A stretch of 64,000 nucleotides of DNA, from the NCBI RefSeq assembly GCF_001552195.1, contig NZ_BCQS01000012.1, forward strand, positions 310,001-374,000. Direction: 5' to 3'. Below the pieces are notes generated by a model that ran no database searches, had not been told where the DNA came from, and saw only the letters and a list, made by a program, of their open reading frames with translations. The position numbers and the translations under genes are program-made. Origin of the DNA: Actinomadura latina NBRC 106108. GTDB lineage: Bacteria > Actinomycetota > Actinomycetes > Streptosporangiales > Streptosporangiaceae. Below are positions 1 to 11,071 of this stretch, piece after piece (positions within the stretch are counted from its first letter, which is position 1; the number at the start of each line of letters is the position of its first letter).

Positions 1-3274
<3,274 letters not shown>

Positions 3275-3282
3275 ACGGGAAA

Positions 3283-3318
3283 ACGCCTGACGGCCACCGC
3301 GCCGCGGCCGTCAGGCGT
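3283..3318. terminator. Hairpin terminator after metH
   Basis: A perfect 13-bp stem (ACGCCTGACGGCC and its complement, 10-nt loop) begins 8 nt after the metH stop. There is no clear T-tract, which is common for actinomycete terminators. Confidence 0.75.
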
Positions 3319-3352
3319 GCTCGTGCGTCCGCTCGAAGCGGCGCCGTTCCGC

Positions 3353-3406
3353 ACAGTGCGCTCGGCCGTGCGGCGCTCCCGGGCGCCGCACGGCCGAGCG
3401 CACTGT
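3353..3406. terminator. Very strong bidirectional hairpin
   Basis: A perfect 24-bp stem with a 6-nt loop; arms at 3353-3376 and 3383-3406. It lies between the convergent metH and hemerythrin genes and can stop transcription from both sides. Confidence 0.8.
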
Positions 3407-3438
3407 CATGTCCTCAGCCGCGTCATGTCCTCAGCCGC
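3405..3438. repeat. 17-bp tandem duplication
   Basis: Two exact back-to-back copies of a 17-bp unit (3405-3421 and 3422-3438). The second copy contains the stop codon of the hemerythrin gene (3431-3433); the first supplies the same triplet again downstream of it. It looks like a slippage duplication at the base of the hairpin. Confidence 0.8.
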
Positions 3439-4213
3439 GGGTGATGCGGACCTTCCAGACCTCCGGGCCCGCCTCCTCGTAGTCCCAGGTGAACTGGCCG
3501 GGGTACTGGGAGGCGAACTGGTAGTAGAGCGGCTTCGGGTCGTGGTCGTTGACGAGGACGAACGCCGTCCCGGCCGCCAGGGCCTCGAACGTCGCGAAGA
3601 TCTGCTGGTGGCGCTGGCCGTGGGCGAGGACGCGCACGTCGAGTTCGCCCTCCGCCACCTCGGCGGTGGCGCCCGGGACGCCGGGGTAGGCCTCGTGGCC
3701 GCCGCAGGTGCAGTCGTGCCCGTCGTCGTGGGACGCGCCGCCGCCCTCGCCGAGGATGTCGTGCATCCCTTCGAGGAGCGCGCCGAGGTTGACGCCCGCG
3801 TCCACGAGCGCCGGCAGGATCTGGTCGTTCTCGCGCTCCAGGTGCGACTGGAACAGGGCGTTCACCACGGCCGCCGCGGCGACGGTCTCCGCGGGCGTCC
3901 GGGCCGCCTCCAGCACGCCGACCTTCTCGCGCAGGACGACGTGCTCGCGCAGCATCGCGCGCAGCAGCAGCCGGGCCTCGGGCAGGTCCTCCGCCGCCTT
4001 GTAGAGGGTCTCCTCCTCCGCCGCGGCGTGCGGGACGATCTCCTCCTTCAGGAACGCGACGAGCTTGTCGCGCCGCGCGTACGGGGCGGTGAGCTGGTCG
4101 ACGGCGCGGGCGATGGTGAGCGTGTGGTCGGCCAGGGTCCGGCCGAGCCGCTCGTGGTGGTCCAGGATGGCCCGCACCGTCTCCTGCTGCGGGCTCGCGG
4201 TCGATGTGGTCAT
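3431..4213 (-). CDS. Hemerythrin HHE domain fused to DUF2249
   Basis: About 260 residues. Residues ~10-150 form a hemerythrin-like four-helix bundle with iron-binding histidine and glutamate positions visible (HHERLG, HAAAEEETLY, REHVVLREK, FQSHLEREND). A His/Asp/Cys-rich linker follows, then a C-terminal DUF2249 domain (~190-260). This architecture is known for proteins sensing or scavenging oxygen or nitric oxide. The ATG at 4213 is preferred over upstream starts because GAGGAG lies about 10 nt before it and the family alignment begins just after it. It is divergent from the NnrS-like/nitrite reductase pair and shares a short AT-rich promoter region, so a role in nitrosative stress is inferred. 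The substrate is not visible from sequence. Confidence 0.88.
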   Translation of the reverse strand: MTTSTASPQQETVRAILDHHERLGRTLADHTLTIARAVDQLTAPYARRDKLVAFLKEEIVPHAAAEEETLYKAAEDLPEARLLLRAMLREHVVLREKVGVLEAARTPAETVAAAAVVNALFQSHLERENDQILPALVDAGVNLGALLEGMHDILGEGGGASHDDGHDCTCGGHEAYPGVPGATAEVAEGELDVRVLAHGQRHQQIFATFEALAAGTAFVLVNDHDPKPLYYQFASQYPGQFTWDYEEAGPEVWKVRITRG

Positions 4214-4240
4214 GCGCACTGCACTCCTCGTGCCGGGCCT

Positions 4241-4277
4241 GTTTTTTACAACACTACTTGTATTTATAATAGCGGGC
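4241..4277. promoter_or_regulatory. Divergent promoter with TACAA-N6-TTGTA palindrome; leaderless forward start
   Basis: This is a rare AT-rich patch. A palindrome (TACAA 4247-4251, TTGTA 4258-4262) sits between the divergent genes, and a consensus TATAAT lies at 4265-4270. The forward ATG is at 4278, 7 nt after the -10, so the forward transcript is probably leaderless. The palindrome resembles CRP/FNR- or Rrf2-type sites; the regulator cannot be named. Confidence 0.6.
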
Positions 4278-5426
4278 ATGGAGAATCAGGTCACAGGGGT
4301 ACGCGACCGACACCCCCGGGCCGCGGCACCCCGGCTGGCGGCGCGCCGGCTCCCGCTACTGGCCGGCGCGCTGCTGACCCTGCTCGTCGCGCTCTGGGGC
4401 GCCCTCGGCCTGCTGGGCCTCGACGTCCCGCTGCCGCGCACGTCGTTCGCGCAGCAGCACGGGCCGCTGATGGCCCTCGGCTTCCTCGGCACGCTGATCT
4501 CCCTCGAACGCGCCGTCGCCCTCGGCCGTCCCTGGGCCTACGCGTCCCCGGCCCTCGCCGCGGCCGGCGGCCTCGTCACCGCCGCCGGGTTCACCGTCCC
4601 CGGACGGCTGCTGCTCACCGCCGCCGGCGGCTGGCTCATCGCGATATACATCACAGTTCTCGGCCGGCGGACGGGACGCGACCTCGCCGTCCAGATCATG
4701 GGGGCCGCCGCCTGGTACGTCGGCGGCATGCTGTGGATCGGCGGCCGGACGGTCGGCGACATCGTCCCGTGGCTCGCCGCGTTCCTCATCCTCACGATCG
4801 CCGGGGAGCGCCTCGAACTCGCGCGCGTCGCCTTCCTGAAGCGCCGCACCGCCGACGGGCTCGTCGCCGCGGCGGCGCTGCTCGCCGCCGGCGCGGCCGT
4901 CTCGGTGTGGTGGTCCGAACCGGGCTGGCGCCTGACCGGCCTCGGCATGGTCGCGCTCGCCGGCTGGCTCGCCCTCAACGACGTCACGCGCCGCACCATC
5001 CGCGGCAACGGGCTGCCCCGCTTCGCCGCCGCCTGCCTGCTCGCCGGATACGCGTGGCTGGCCTTCGCCGGAGCGATCTGGCTCGCCGCCGGACGTCCCG
5101 CGTCGACCGGCTTCTACGACGCCGCCCTGCACGCGGTGTTCCTCGGCTTCGTGATCTCCATGGTGTTCGGGCACGCGCCGGTGATCCTGCCCGCCGTCCT
5201 GCGGGTCCCGCTGCCCTACCACCCGATCCTGTACGTGCCGCTGGCGCTGCTGCACGCGTCGCTCGTGGTGCGGGTCGTGGGTGATCTGGCCGGCGTCTCG
5301 CTCGCGCGGACGACCGGGGGCGTGCTCGGCGAGGTGTCGCTCCTGCTCTTCGGCGTCTGCGCTTTCGCGGCATCGCGGCTGGCGAGAAGGGCCGCGCCCC
5401 GCCCGCACGGAAGGGAACGGACATGA
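4278..5426 (+). CDS. NnrS-like multi-spanning membrane protein
   Basis: About 382 residues with roughly ten hydrophobic segments. Family signatures include SFAQQHGPLMALGF near residue 55 and HAVFLGFVISMVFGHAPV near 290; the histidines inside the membrane segments are candidate haem or metal ligands, as in NnrS-type proteins linked to nitric-oxide metabolism. The start at 4278 follows a TATAAT by 7 nt; longer in-frame starts would run back into the divergent gene. It overlaps the nitrite reductase gene by ATGA, so the two are translationally coupled. The family assignment rests on membrane topology, histidine motifs and context, so 'NnrS-like' is a moderate-confidence label. Confidence 0.7.
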   Translation: MENQVTGVRDRHPRAAAPRLAARRLPLLAGALLTLLVALWGALGLLGLDVPLPRTSFAQQHGPLMALGFLGTLISLERAVALGRPWAYASPALAAAGGLVTAAGFTVPGRLLLTAAGGWLIAIYITVLGRRTGRDLAVQIMGAAAWYVGGMLWIGGRTVGDIVPWLAAFLILTIAGERLELARVAFLKRRTADGLVAAAALLAAGAAVSVWWSEPGWRLTGLGMVALAGWLALNDVTRRTIRGNGLPRFAAACLLAGYAWLAFAGAIWLAAGRPASTGFYDAALHAVFLGFVISMVFGHAPVILPAVLRVPLPYHPILYVPLALLHASLVVRVVGDLAGVSLARTTGGVLGEVSLLLFGVCAFAASRLARRAAPRPHGRERT

Positions 5427-7933
5427 CGTCCATCGGTGTGCGCCCGAAGGTGGGCCCGCCCCCGGCGCCGCGCCGCTCGCGGTCCGTGTGGCACGCCGTC
5501 GCCAACGGGGTGGTGCTGCTCTGGCTGGCGCTGACCGTTGTCGCCGCTTTCATCCAGCCTGAGCTGCCTGTCCCGCGATGGCTGCTGATCCACCTGTTCC
5601 TGCTGGGCGCGGTGACCAATGCCATCGTGACCTGGACGGAGCACTTCGCCTCCGCGCTGCTGCGCGTTCCGGCTCCGCCCGACTGGTGGCCGGTGACGCG
5701 TCTGGCGGTGCTGAACGCGGGGATCGTCGCGGTGTTGTGCGGTGTCTCCGAGGGATTCCCCTGGTTGGCCGTCGGCGGCGCGGCCGCTGTCGTGGGCGCC
5801 GTCGCCGCGCATGTCGCCGTGCTCGCCCTGCGGGGCCGGGGCGCCCTGGGCGGACGTTTCGCGCACGTCGTCTCCTGGTACCTGTGGGCCGGCGCCGCGC
5901 TGATCATCGGCGGGACGCTGGGCGGGCTGATGGCGTCCGAGCGCGTCCCGTCCGACTGGCACGAGCGGATGCACGCCGCGCACGCGCAGGTCAACATCCT
6001 GGGCTGGATCGGTCTCGCCGTGCTGGGCACGCTGTTCACGCTGTGGCCGACCGTGCTGCGCACCCGCATGGTGGACGGCGTGGGGCAGATCGCCCGCTGG
6101 TCGCTCCGCTTCGCCGTGCCGGGGCTCGCGGTCGCGGTCGGCGGCCTGCTCGCCGGGTTGCGGTGGGTCGTCGTCGCGGGTCTTCTGGTGTACGCCGGTG
6201 CCGCCGCGCTGGCCCTCGTTCCCTTCGTCCGGACGCTGCGCCGGCGCCGCCCGCACACCCCCGCGTCCTGGATGCTCGCCGCCGGAACCGCCTGGTTCGC
6301 CGTCACCCTGCTCGTGGACGCGTCCAGGCAGAGCCTGACCGGGCTGCTTCCGCTGGTGCTGGTCGGGTTCGTGGGGCAGACCCTGCTGGGCGCCCTGACG
6401 TTCCTGCTGCCCGTCGTCCTGGGCGGGGGACCGGCCGCGCTGAAGGCCAACTCGGCGCTGATCGAACGCGTCTGGCCGGTGCGGGTGGCGGCGATCAACC
6501 TCGCGGTGCCGCTGCTCGTCCTCCCGGTGCCGGAATGGGCTTCGCGGGCCGCGTGGATCGTCGTCCTCGCAGCATTGGCCGCGTTCATCCTCCTGGCGGT
6601 CGCGACGATCCTTCGCTCCCACCGTCCGTCTCCCGTCATCGCGGGCCTCGCGGCCGGCGTTCTGCTCACCGCGCTGGCAGTCGGAGTGACGGCGGGCGGC
6701 GGCCGCGACTCGTCCCCTCAGACGGTCGCCGCGTCGGGGACGCGCGTGGTGGACGTGAGTCTGGCCAACATGCGCATCCGTCCGGGGACGATCGAGGCCG
6801 CTCCCGGTACGCGGTTGGTGTTGCGCGTCACGAACAAGGATGCGATGCAGCACGATTTGCGTTTGGCGTCGGGGCAGGCGACGCCGTTGCTGGATCCGGG
6901 GGAGTCGGCGACGCTGACGGTGCCGTCGGTGAAGGGGACGATCGATGGCTGGTGCACCGTTCCCGGTCACCGCGCGGCGGGGATGACCATGCAGATCAAG
7001 ACGGCGGGGTCGTCGGCCGAGTCGCCGATGGCGCCGATGGATCATCAGGCGATGGGGACCGGGCAGCTCGACATGGCGGCGCACCCGTCCCCGGGCTGGA
7101 AGCCGTATGACGCGGCTCTCAAGCCGGCGCCCGGTGCGAAGGAGCACCGGCTGGAGTTGCACGCCACCGACCGGGAGTTGGAGGTGGCGCCGGGGGTGCG
7201 GCAGACGATGTGGACGTTCGGTGGCAGCGTCCCGGCGCCGGTGCTGCGCGGCAAGATCGGTGATGTCTTCGTCATCACCCTGGTCAACGACACCGCCATG
7301 GGCCATGGCATCGACTTCCACGCCAGCACCCTGGCCCCCGATGTGCCGATGCGCACCATCGGGCCGGGGGAGCGGCTGACCTACCGGTTCAAGGCCGAGC
7401 ATGCGGGGGCGTGGCTGTATCACTGCTCGACCATGCCGATGCTGCAGCACATCGCCAACGGCATGTACGGCGCGGTCGTCATCGACCCGCCCGATCTGCC
7501 CTCGGTCGACCGCGAGTACGTCCTGGTGCAGGGCGAGCTGTACCTGGGGCAGCCCGGCGCCGCGGAGCAGGTGGCCAAGATGCGCGACGGCCGCCCGGAC
7601 GCGTGGATGTTCAACGGGACCGCCGCCGGCTACGACCATGCGCCTTTGACCGCCCGGTCGGGGGACCGGGTGCGGGTGTGGGTGGTGGACGCCGGCCCGT
7701 CGTCCAGCACCGCGTTCCACATCGTGGGCGCCCAGTTCGACACGGTCTACAAGGAGGGCGCCTACCTGCTGCGCAAGGGCGACCCCGGCGGCGCCCAGAT
7801 CCTGGACCTGGCCCCCGGCCAGGGCGGCTTCGTCGAAACCGTCGTCCCCGGACCCGGCCACTACCCCTTCGTCGACCACGACATGCGCCACGGCGAATCC
7901 GGCGCCCACGGCATCCTCAAGGTGACCGAGTAA
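5423..7933 (+). CDS. nirK: Membrane-anchored copper nitrite reductase (NirK/AniA type) with extra cupredoxin
   Basis: An 836-residue fusion. Residues 1-~420 are a polytopic membrane domain related to the preceding protein (intramembrane His in HLFLLGAVTNAIV and MHAAHAQVNILGW). Residues ~435-530 are a blue-copper cupredoxin with His, Cys, His and Met ligands (MQHDLRL, WCTVPGHRAAGM). Residues ~562-836 match two-domain AniA-type NirK: HGIDFHAS gives a type 1 His, the catalytic Asp and a type 2 His; HCSTMPMLQH near 666 gives type 2 His, type 1 Cys and His, then Met; FHIVGAQFD near 764 carries the catalytic His; VDHDM near 816 is the last type 2 His. All copper ligands appear present, so it should reduce nitrite to NO, fed by the fused domains. 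ATGA overlap with the upstream gene. Confidence 0.9.
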   Translation: MTSIGVRPKVGPPPAPRRSRSVWHAVANGVVLLWLALTVVAAFIQPELPVPRWLLIHLFLLGAVTNAIVTWTEHFASALLRVPAPPDWWPVTRLAVLNAGIVAVLCGVSEGFPWLAVGGAAAVVGAVAAHVAVLALRGRGALGGRFAHVVSWYLWAGAALIIGGTLGGLMASERVPSDWHERMHAAHAQVNILGWIGLAVLGTLFTLWPTVLRTRMVDGVGQIARWSLRFAVPGLAVAVGGLLAGLRWVVVAGLLVYAGAAALALVPFVRTLRRRRPHTPASWMLAAGTAWFAVTLLVDASRQSLTGLLPLVLVGFVGQTLLGALTFLLPVVLGGGPAALKANSALIERVWPVRVAAINLAVPLLVLPVPEWASRAAWIVVLAALAAFILLAVATILRSHRPSPVIAGLAAGVLLTALAVGVTAGGGRDSSPQTVAASGTRVVDVSLANMRIRPGTIEAAPGTRLVLRVTNKDAMQHDLRLASGQATPLLDPGESATLTVPSVKGTIDGWCTVPGHRAAGMTMQIKTAGSSAESPMAPMDHQAMGTGQLDMAAHPSPGWKPYDAALKPAPGAKEHRLELHATDRELEVAPGVRQTMWTFGGSVPAPVLRGKIGDVFVITLVNDTAMGHGIDFHASTLAPDVPMRTIGPGERLTYRFKAEHAGAWLYHCSTMPMLQHIANGMYGAVVIDPPDLPSVDREYVLVQGELYLGQPGAAEQVAKMRDGRPDAWMFNGTAAGYDHAPLTARSGDRVRVWVVDAGPSSSTAFHIVGAQFDTVYKEGAYLLRKGDPGGAQILDLAPGQGGFVETVVPGPGHYPFVDHDMRHGESGAHGILKVTE

Positions 7934-8124
7934 TGCCATCACCCTGCCCGCAGAGACAGAAGACCGCCTGGTCCCACAAAATCGTAGCTAACCGGCAAAG
8001 AAGACGCCTTGTCGTATCCCTTATGACCAGCGGGAACGGCCCATCCTGACTAACTCGTCAAATGGCCCGCGCACAGGCGACTTTAACGCTAAGAGAGGGG
8101 ACGGTTACCGGTAGTTTGCTCGTC

Positions 8125-8998
8125 ATGCCGTCAACCGATCACGAGCTGCCGCTGGAGATGTTCCGCAACCAGCCGCAGCTCGCCCCGACGATATTGCGGA
8201 CCGTCTTCGGGCTGGACATACCCGGCAACGACGCCAAGGCCACGGTGACTTCGGAGTCCTTCGCGGGCCTGAACCCGGCCGAGTCGCGCTGCGACGCCAC
8301 CGTCCTCCTGGACGACCCCAAGAAGCCCGGCCACGGCGTCATCGTGGAGTCCCAGCTCAGGTTCGATGAGGAGAAGCACTTCAGCTGGCCTGCCTACGTG
8401 GCGCTGCTTCGGCTCCGCCGCAAGTGCCGGGGTGAGCCTGCTGGTCTTCTGCCGTAACGAGGCGGGCGCTCGGCGCTGTGCCGAGCCGATCGACATGGGA
8501 CATCCCGGATGGGTGCTCAGGCCGTTGACCTTTCACCCCGGGATGCTGCCCCCCATCACCGACCCCGACCAGGCCCGCCGACTCCCCGAACTGGCCGTCC
8601 TCAGCGCCCCCGCCCACGCCGACGGACCGCACGCCGAAGCCGTCGTGACCAGCGTGGCAGCCGCAATCGACAGCCTCTCCGGTGACACCGGCGACCTGTA
8701 CCATGACTACCTGACGGCGCGGTTCTCCGCCGCCGCCCGCAAGCTCCTGGAGGAGATCGTGAAGACCGCCGACTACGAATGGGAATCGGACTTCGCCAAG
8801 AACCACATCGCCAGGGGAGAGGCCAAGGGCGAGGCCAGAGGTGAGGCCAAGTCGGTCCTGCTGGTCCTGAAGGCTCGCGGGATCGCCGTTCCCAACGAGG
8901 TCCGTGAGCGCGTCGAGAGCTGCACCGACACCGACCAGCTGGAGCGCTGGGTCCAGCGCGCCGCCGTCATCGACAAGGCCGAAGACCTCCTCGACTGA
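8125..8998 (+). pseudogene. Rpn/PD-(D/E)XK transposase-like nuclease, frameshifted
   Basis: A family common in actinomycetes (Rpn-like, about 290 residues). The N-terminal half reads in one frame to KHFSWPAYVALLRLRRKCR. The rest (VSLLVFCRNEAG, MGHPGWVLRPL, then the GEAKGEARGEAK tail and a C-terminal LERW segment) is in the next frame. Removing one G from the GGGG run at 8429-8432 restores a continuous protein, so this is either a real single-base insertion or an assembly error. The ATG at 8125 is chosen because homologous proteins start close to the TDHELPLEMF segment. Active-site residues of the PD-(D/E)XK core would fall around the break. Function as a recombination-promoting nuclease is known only for distant Rpn homologues. 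Confidence 0.75.
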
Positions 8999-9010
8999 CC
9001 GTTCTGCTCC

Positions 9011-9038
9011 GGCCCCGCCCGCGCTCGTGGGCGGGGCC
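9011..9038. terminator. Hairpin after Rpn-like gene
   Basis: A perfect 10-bp stem (GGCCCCGCCC and complement, 8-nt loop) 12 nt after the stop codon of the Rpn-like gene. Confidence 0.75.
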
Positions 9039-9150
9039 GATGTCGTCTGACGGTTATCCCTGTGCCCCTCTCCGTGCTGGGCGGGCAGCCCGGACATCGT
9101 TGGACGGGGAGGCTTACTGTGTATGGGTGGAGTCGGCAGGAGGGGGATGG

Positions 9151-9852
9151 GTGATCCCGGGGAGCGACGTCGACGGGGTGGCTGAGCGGGCTCGTATTCC
9201 GCTGAGCCGGAGGCGGGTGTTGCGGGCCGCTGCGGGGCTCGCCGACCGGGACGGGCTCGACTCGCTCACCATGCGCCGGCTGGCGCATGAGGTCGGGGTC
9301 GAGGCGATGTCGCTCTACCACCATGTCGCCAACAAGGAGGCTGTCTTCGATGGTCTCGTCGAGGTGGTCCTCGGGGAGATCGTGGCGGCGGTGGAGGAGG
9401 TTGACGCTCCGGCCCCGGAAGAGGACTGGCGGGCGTTGCTGCGTGCGCGGATCCTCGCTGCCCGGGAGGTTCTCCTGCGCCATCCGTGGGCACCGCGGGT
9501 GCTCGAATCCCGTGGCGCCATGAGCCCGCTGATCACCGCTTACTACGACCGCGTTGTCGGCATTCTGCGGGCGGGCGGGTTCTCCTTCGAGCTGGCCCAC
9601 CGGGCGCTGCACGTCCTGGGGAGCCGCGCGCTCGGGTTCACCCAGGAGCTGTTCCAGACGGACGGCGGCGGCAACGACGACCCCGCGATGCTGGAGCAGC
9701 TGGCCGACCAGTTCCCGAACCTCGCCGGGATGATGGCCGCCCACGACGACCCGGACGGCACCCTCGGTTTCTGCGACGCCCGGTTCGAGTTCGAGTTCGC
9801 GCTCGACCTGATCCTGGAGGGGCTGGAGCGGCGCCGCGTCGCCGGTTCCTGA
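9151..9852 (+). CDS. TetR/AcrR-family transcriptional regulator
   Basis: 233 residues. The N-terminal helix-turn-helix (about residues 15-65) contains TMRRLAHEVGVEAMSLYHHV, the typical TetR recognition helix, followed by a helical ligand-binding domain of the TetR_C type. The GTG at 9151 is preferred because AGGAGG lies just upstream and the extra residues of longer starts are not TetR-like. It reads toward the adjacent oxidoreductase gene, whose promoter holds three TACGNCGTA palindromes. The likely role is to repress that gene, and perhaps its own, until a ligand binds; this is inference from context. Confidence 0.9.
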   Translation: MIPGSDVDGVAERARIPLSRRRVLRAAAGLADRDGLDSLTMRRLAHEVGVEAMSLYHHVANKEAVFDGLVEVVLGEIVAAVEEVDAPAPEEDWRALLRARILAAREVLLRHPWAPRVLESRGAMSPLITAYYDRVVGILRAGGFSFELAHRALHVLGSRALGFTQELFQTDGGGNDDPAMLEQLADQFPNLAGMMAAHDDPDGTLGFCDARFEFEFALDLILEGLERRRVAGS

Positions 9853-9875
9853 CGTCCCTTCTCCGCCACCCGCTC

Positions 9876-9932
9876 TTGACTGCCTTACGCCGTATGCTTA
9901 CCTTACGACGTATGACAACCTTACGTCGTACG
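9876..9932 (+). promoter_or_regulatory. Promoter overlapped by three TetR-type operators, 18-bp period
   Basis: Three copies of CTTACGNCGTAYG start at 9884, 9902 and 9920, exactly 18 bp apart. Each is a small palindrome TACGNCGTA. A -35-like TTGACT (9876-9881) and a -10-like TACCTT (9899-9904, 17-bp spacer) lie within the array, so bound repressor would block polymerase. Confidence 0.75.
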
Positions 9933-9956
9933 ACGGACATCGGAGGGGCGACCGCG

Positions 9957-10937
9957 ATGAAAGCCTGGGGCTGGGACCGCTACGGCTCGCCCGACGTGAT
10001 GACCCTCAAGGACGTCGCCGAGCCCGGCATCGCCCGCGATGAGGTGCTCGTCCGGGTGCGGGCCGCGTCCGTCAACCCCTACGACTGGCGCCATGTGCGA
10101 GCCGACCCGGCGCTCGCGCGGCTCGCCAACGGACTGCGCCGCCCGAAGCCGGGCCTGATCCTCGGTGCCGATCTCGCCGGCGTCGTCGAGCGGGCCGGCG
10201 CCGAGGTGACGGGCCTCCGGCCGGGGGACGAGGTCTTCGGCGAAGTCCGGCTGGGCTCGTTCGCCGAGGTCGTCGCCGTCCCGTGGAACAGGCTGGCCCT
10301 CAAACCCGCCCGGCTCACGTTCGAGCAGGCGGCATCGGTGTCGATGGCCGCGCACACCGCGCTGCAGGGGCTGCGGGACGCCGGGAGGATCGCCGCCGGT
10401 CAGCGGGTCCTCGTCAATGGGGCGTCCGGCGGGATCGGCACGTTCGCCGTCCAGCTCGCCAAGGCGCTCGGAGCCGAGGTCACCGGCGTGTGCAGCACCC
10501 GCAACGTCGAACTCGTCGCCTCCCTGGGCGCCGATGACGTCGTCGACTACACCCGTGCGGACTTCACCGACCGTGCCGGACGATACGACCTGCTCATGGA
10601 CATCGTGGGCGACCGGTCACTGAGAGAGCTGCGCCGCCCCCTGACGTCGCGCGGGACGCTCGTGCTCGTCGGCGGCATCGCCGCGGCCCGCGGCCGCCTG
10701 CTGGGGCCCGCCGCACAGCAGTTCCGCGGGAAGCTGGCCTCCCCCTTCGTCGGCCAGCGCATCGCCACCGTCAGCTGGAAACCGAACTCCGCCGACCTCC
10801 GGTACCTGGCGGAGCTCATGGAGAAGGAACAGCTCACACCCGTCGTCGACCGCACTTTCCCGTTCGCCGAGATCCCGGACGCGCTGCGCTACATCGAGCC
10901 CGGCCACGCCCGAGGCAAGGTCGCGATCACCTTCTGA
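9957..10937 (+). CDS. NAD(P)-dependent zinc-free MDR oxidoreductase (quinone reductase type)
   Basis: 326 residues of the medium-chain dehydrogenase/reductase superfamily. An N-terminal GroES-like domain (RAASVNPYDW, GADLAGVV, PGDEVFG) is followed by a Rossmann domain with the nucleotide-binding NGASGGIGTFAVQLAKALG near residues 154-172. Zinc-binding cysteines of classical alcohol dehydrogenases are absent, which fits the quinone oxidoreductase branch. A good ribosome site (CGGAGGGG, 9941-9948) precedes the ATG. It lies directly behind the TetR gene and its operators and is the probable target. The physiological substrate, perhaps a quinone or reactive enone, cannot be told from sequence. Confidence 0.9.
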   Translation: MKAWGWDRYGSPDVMTLKDVAEPGIARDEVLVRVRAASVNPYDWRHVRADPALARLANGLRRPKPGLILGADLAGVVERAGAEVTGLRPGDEVFGEVRLGSFAEVVAVPWNRLALKPARLTFEQAASVSMAAHTALQGLRDAGRIAAGQRVLVNGASGGIGTFAVQLAKALGAEVTGVCSTRNVELVASLGADDVVDYTRADFTDRAGRYDLLMDIVGDRSLRELRRPLTSRGTLVLVGGIAAARGRLLGPAAQQFRGKLASPFVGQRIATVSWKPNSADLRYLAELMEKEQLTPVVDRTFPFAEIPDALRYIEPGHARGKVAITF

Positions 10938-11071
10938 CGACCTCCCCGTTCCGCGTATACGGCGGGTAGATCTTTCGTTTTCCCTGGTCGGGGGTCGTTT
11001 AGCTCGTTTCGTTCTGGTGTGTGGGGCTATGGGGTCTGAGTGAGAAGGGACGTCAACGAGGAAGCGAAGTG

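Noticed and set aside
7700..7760. Possible loss of the catalytic His in the nitrite reductase (GAQ where A. faecalis NirK has GGH)
   Set aside because: Aligned with AniA, the catalytic His is the one in FHIVG, which is present.
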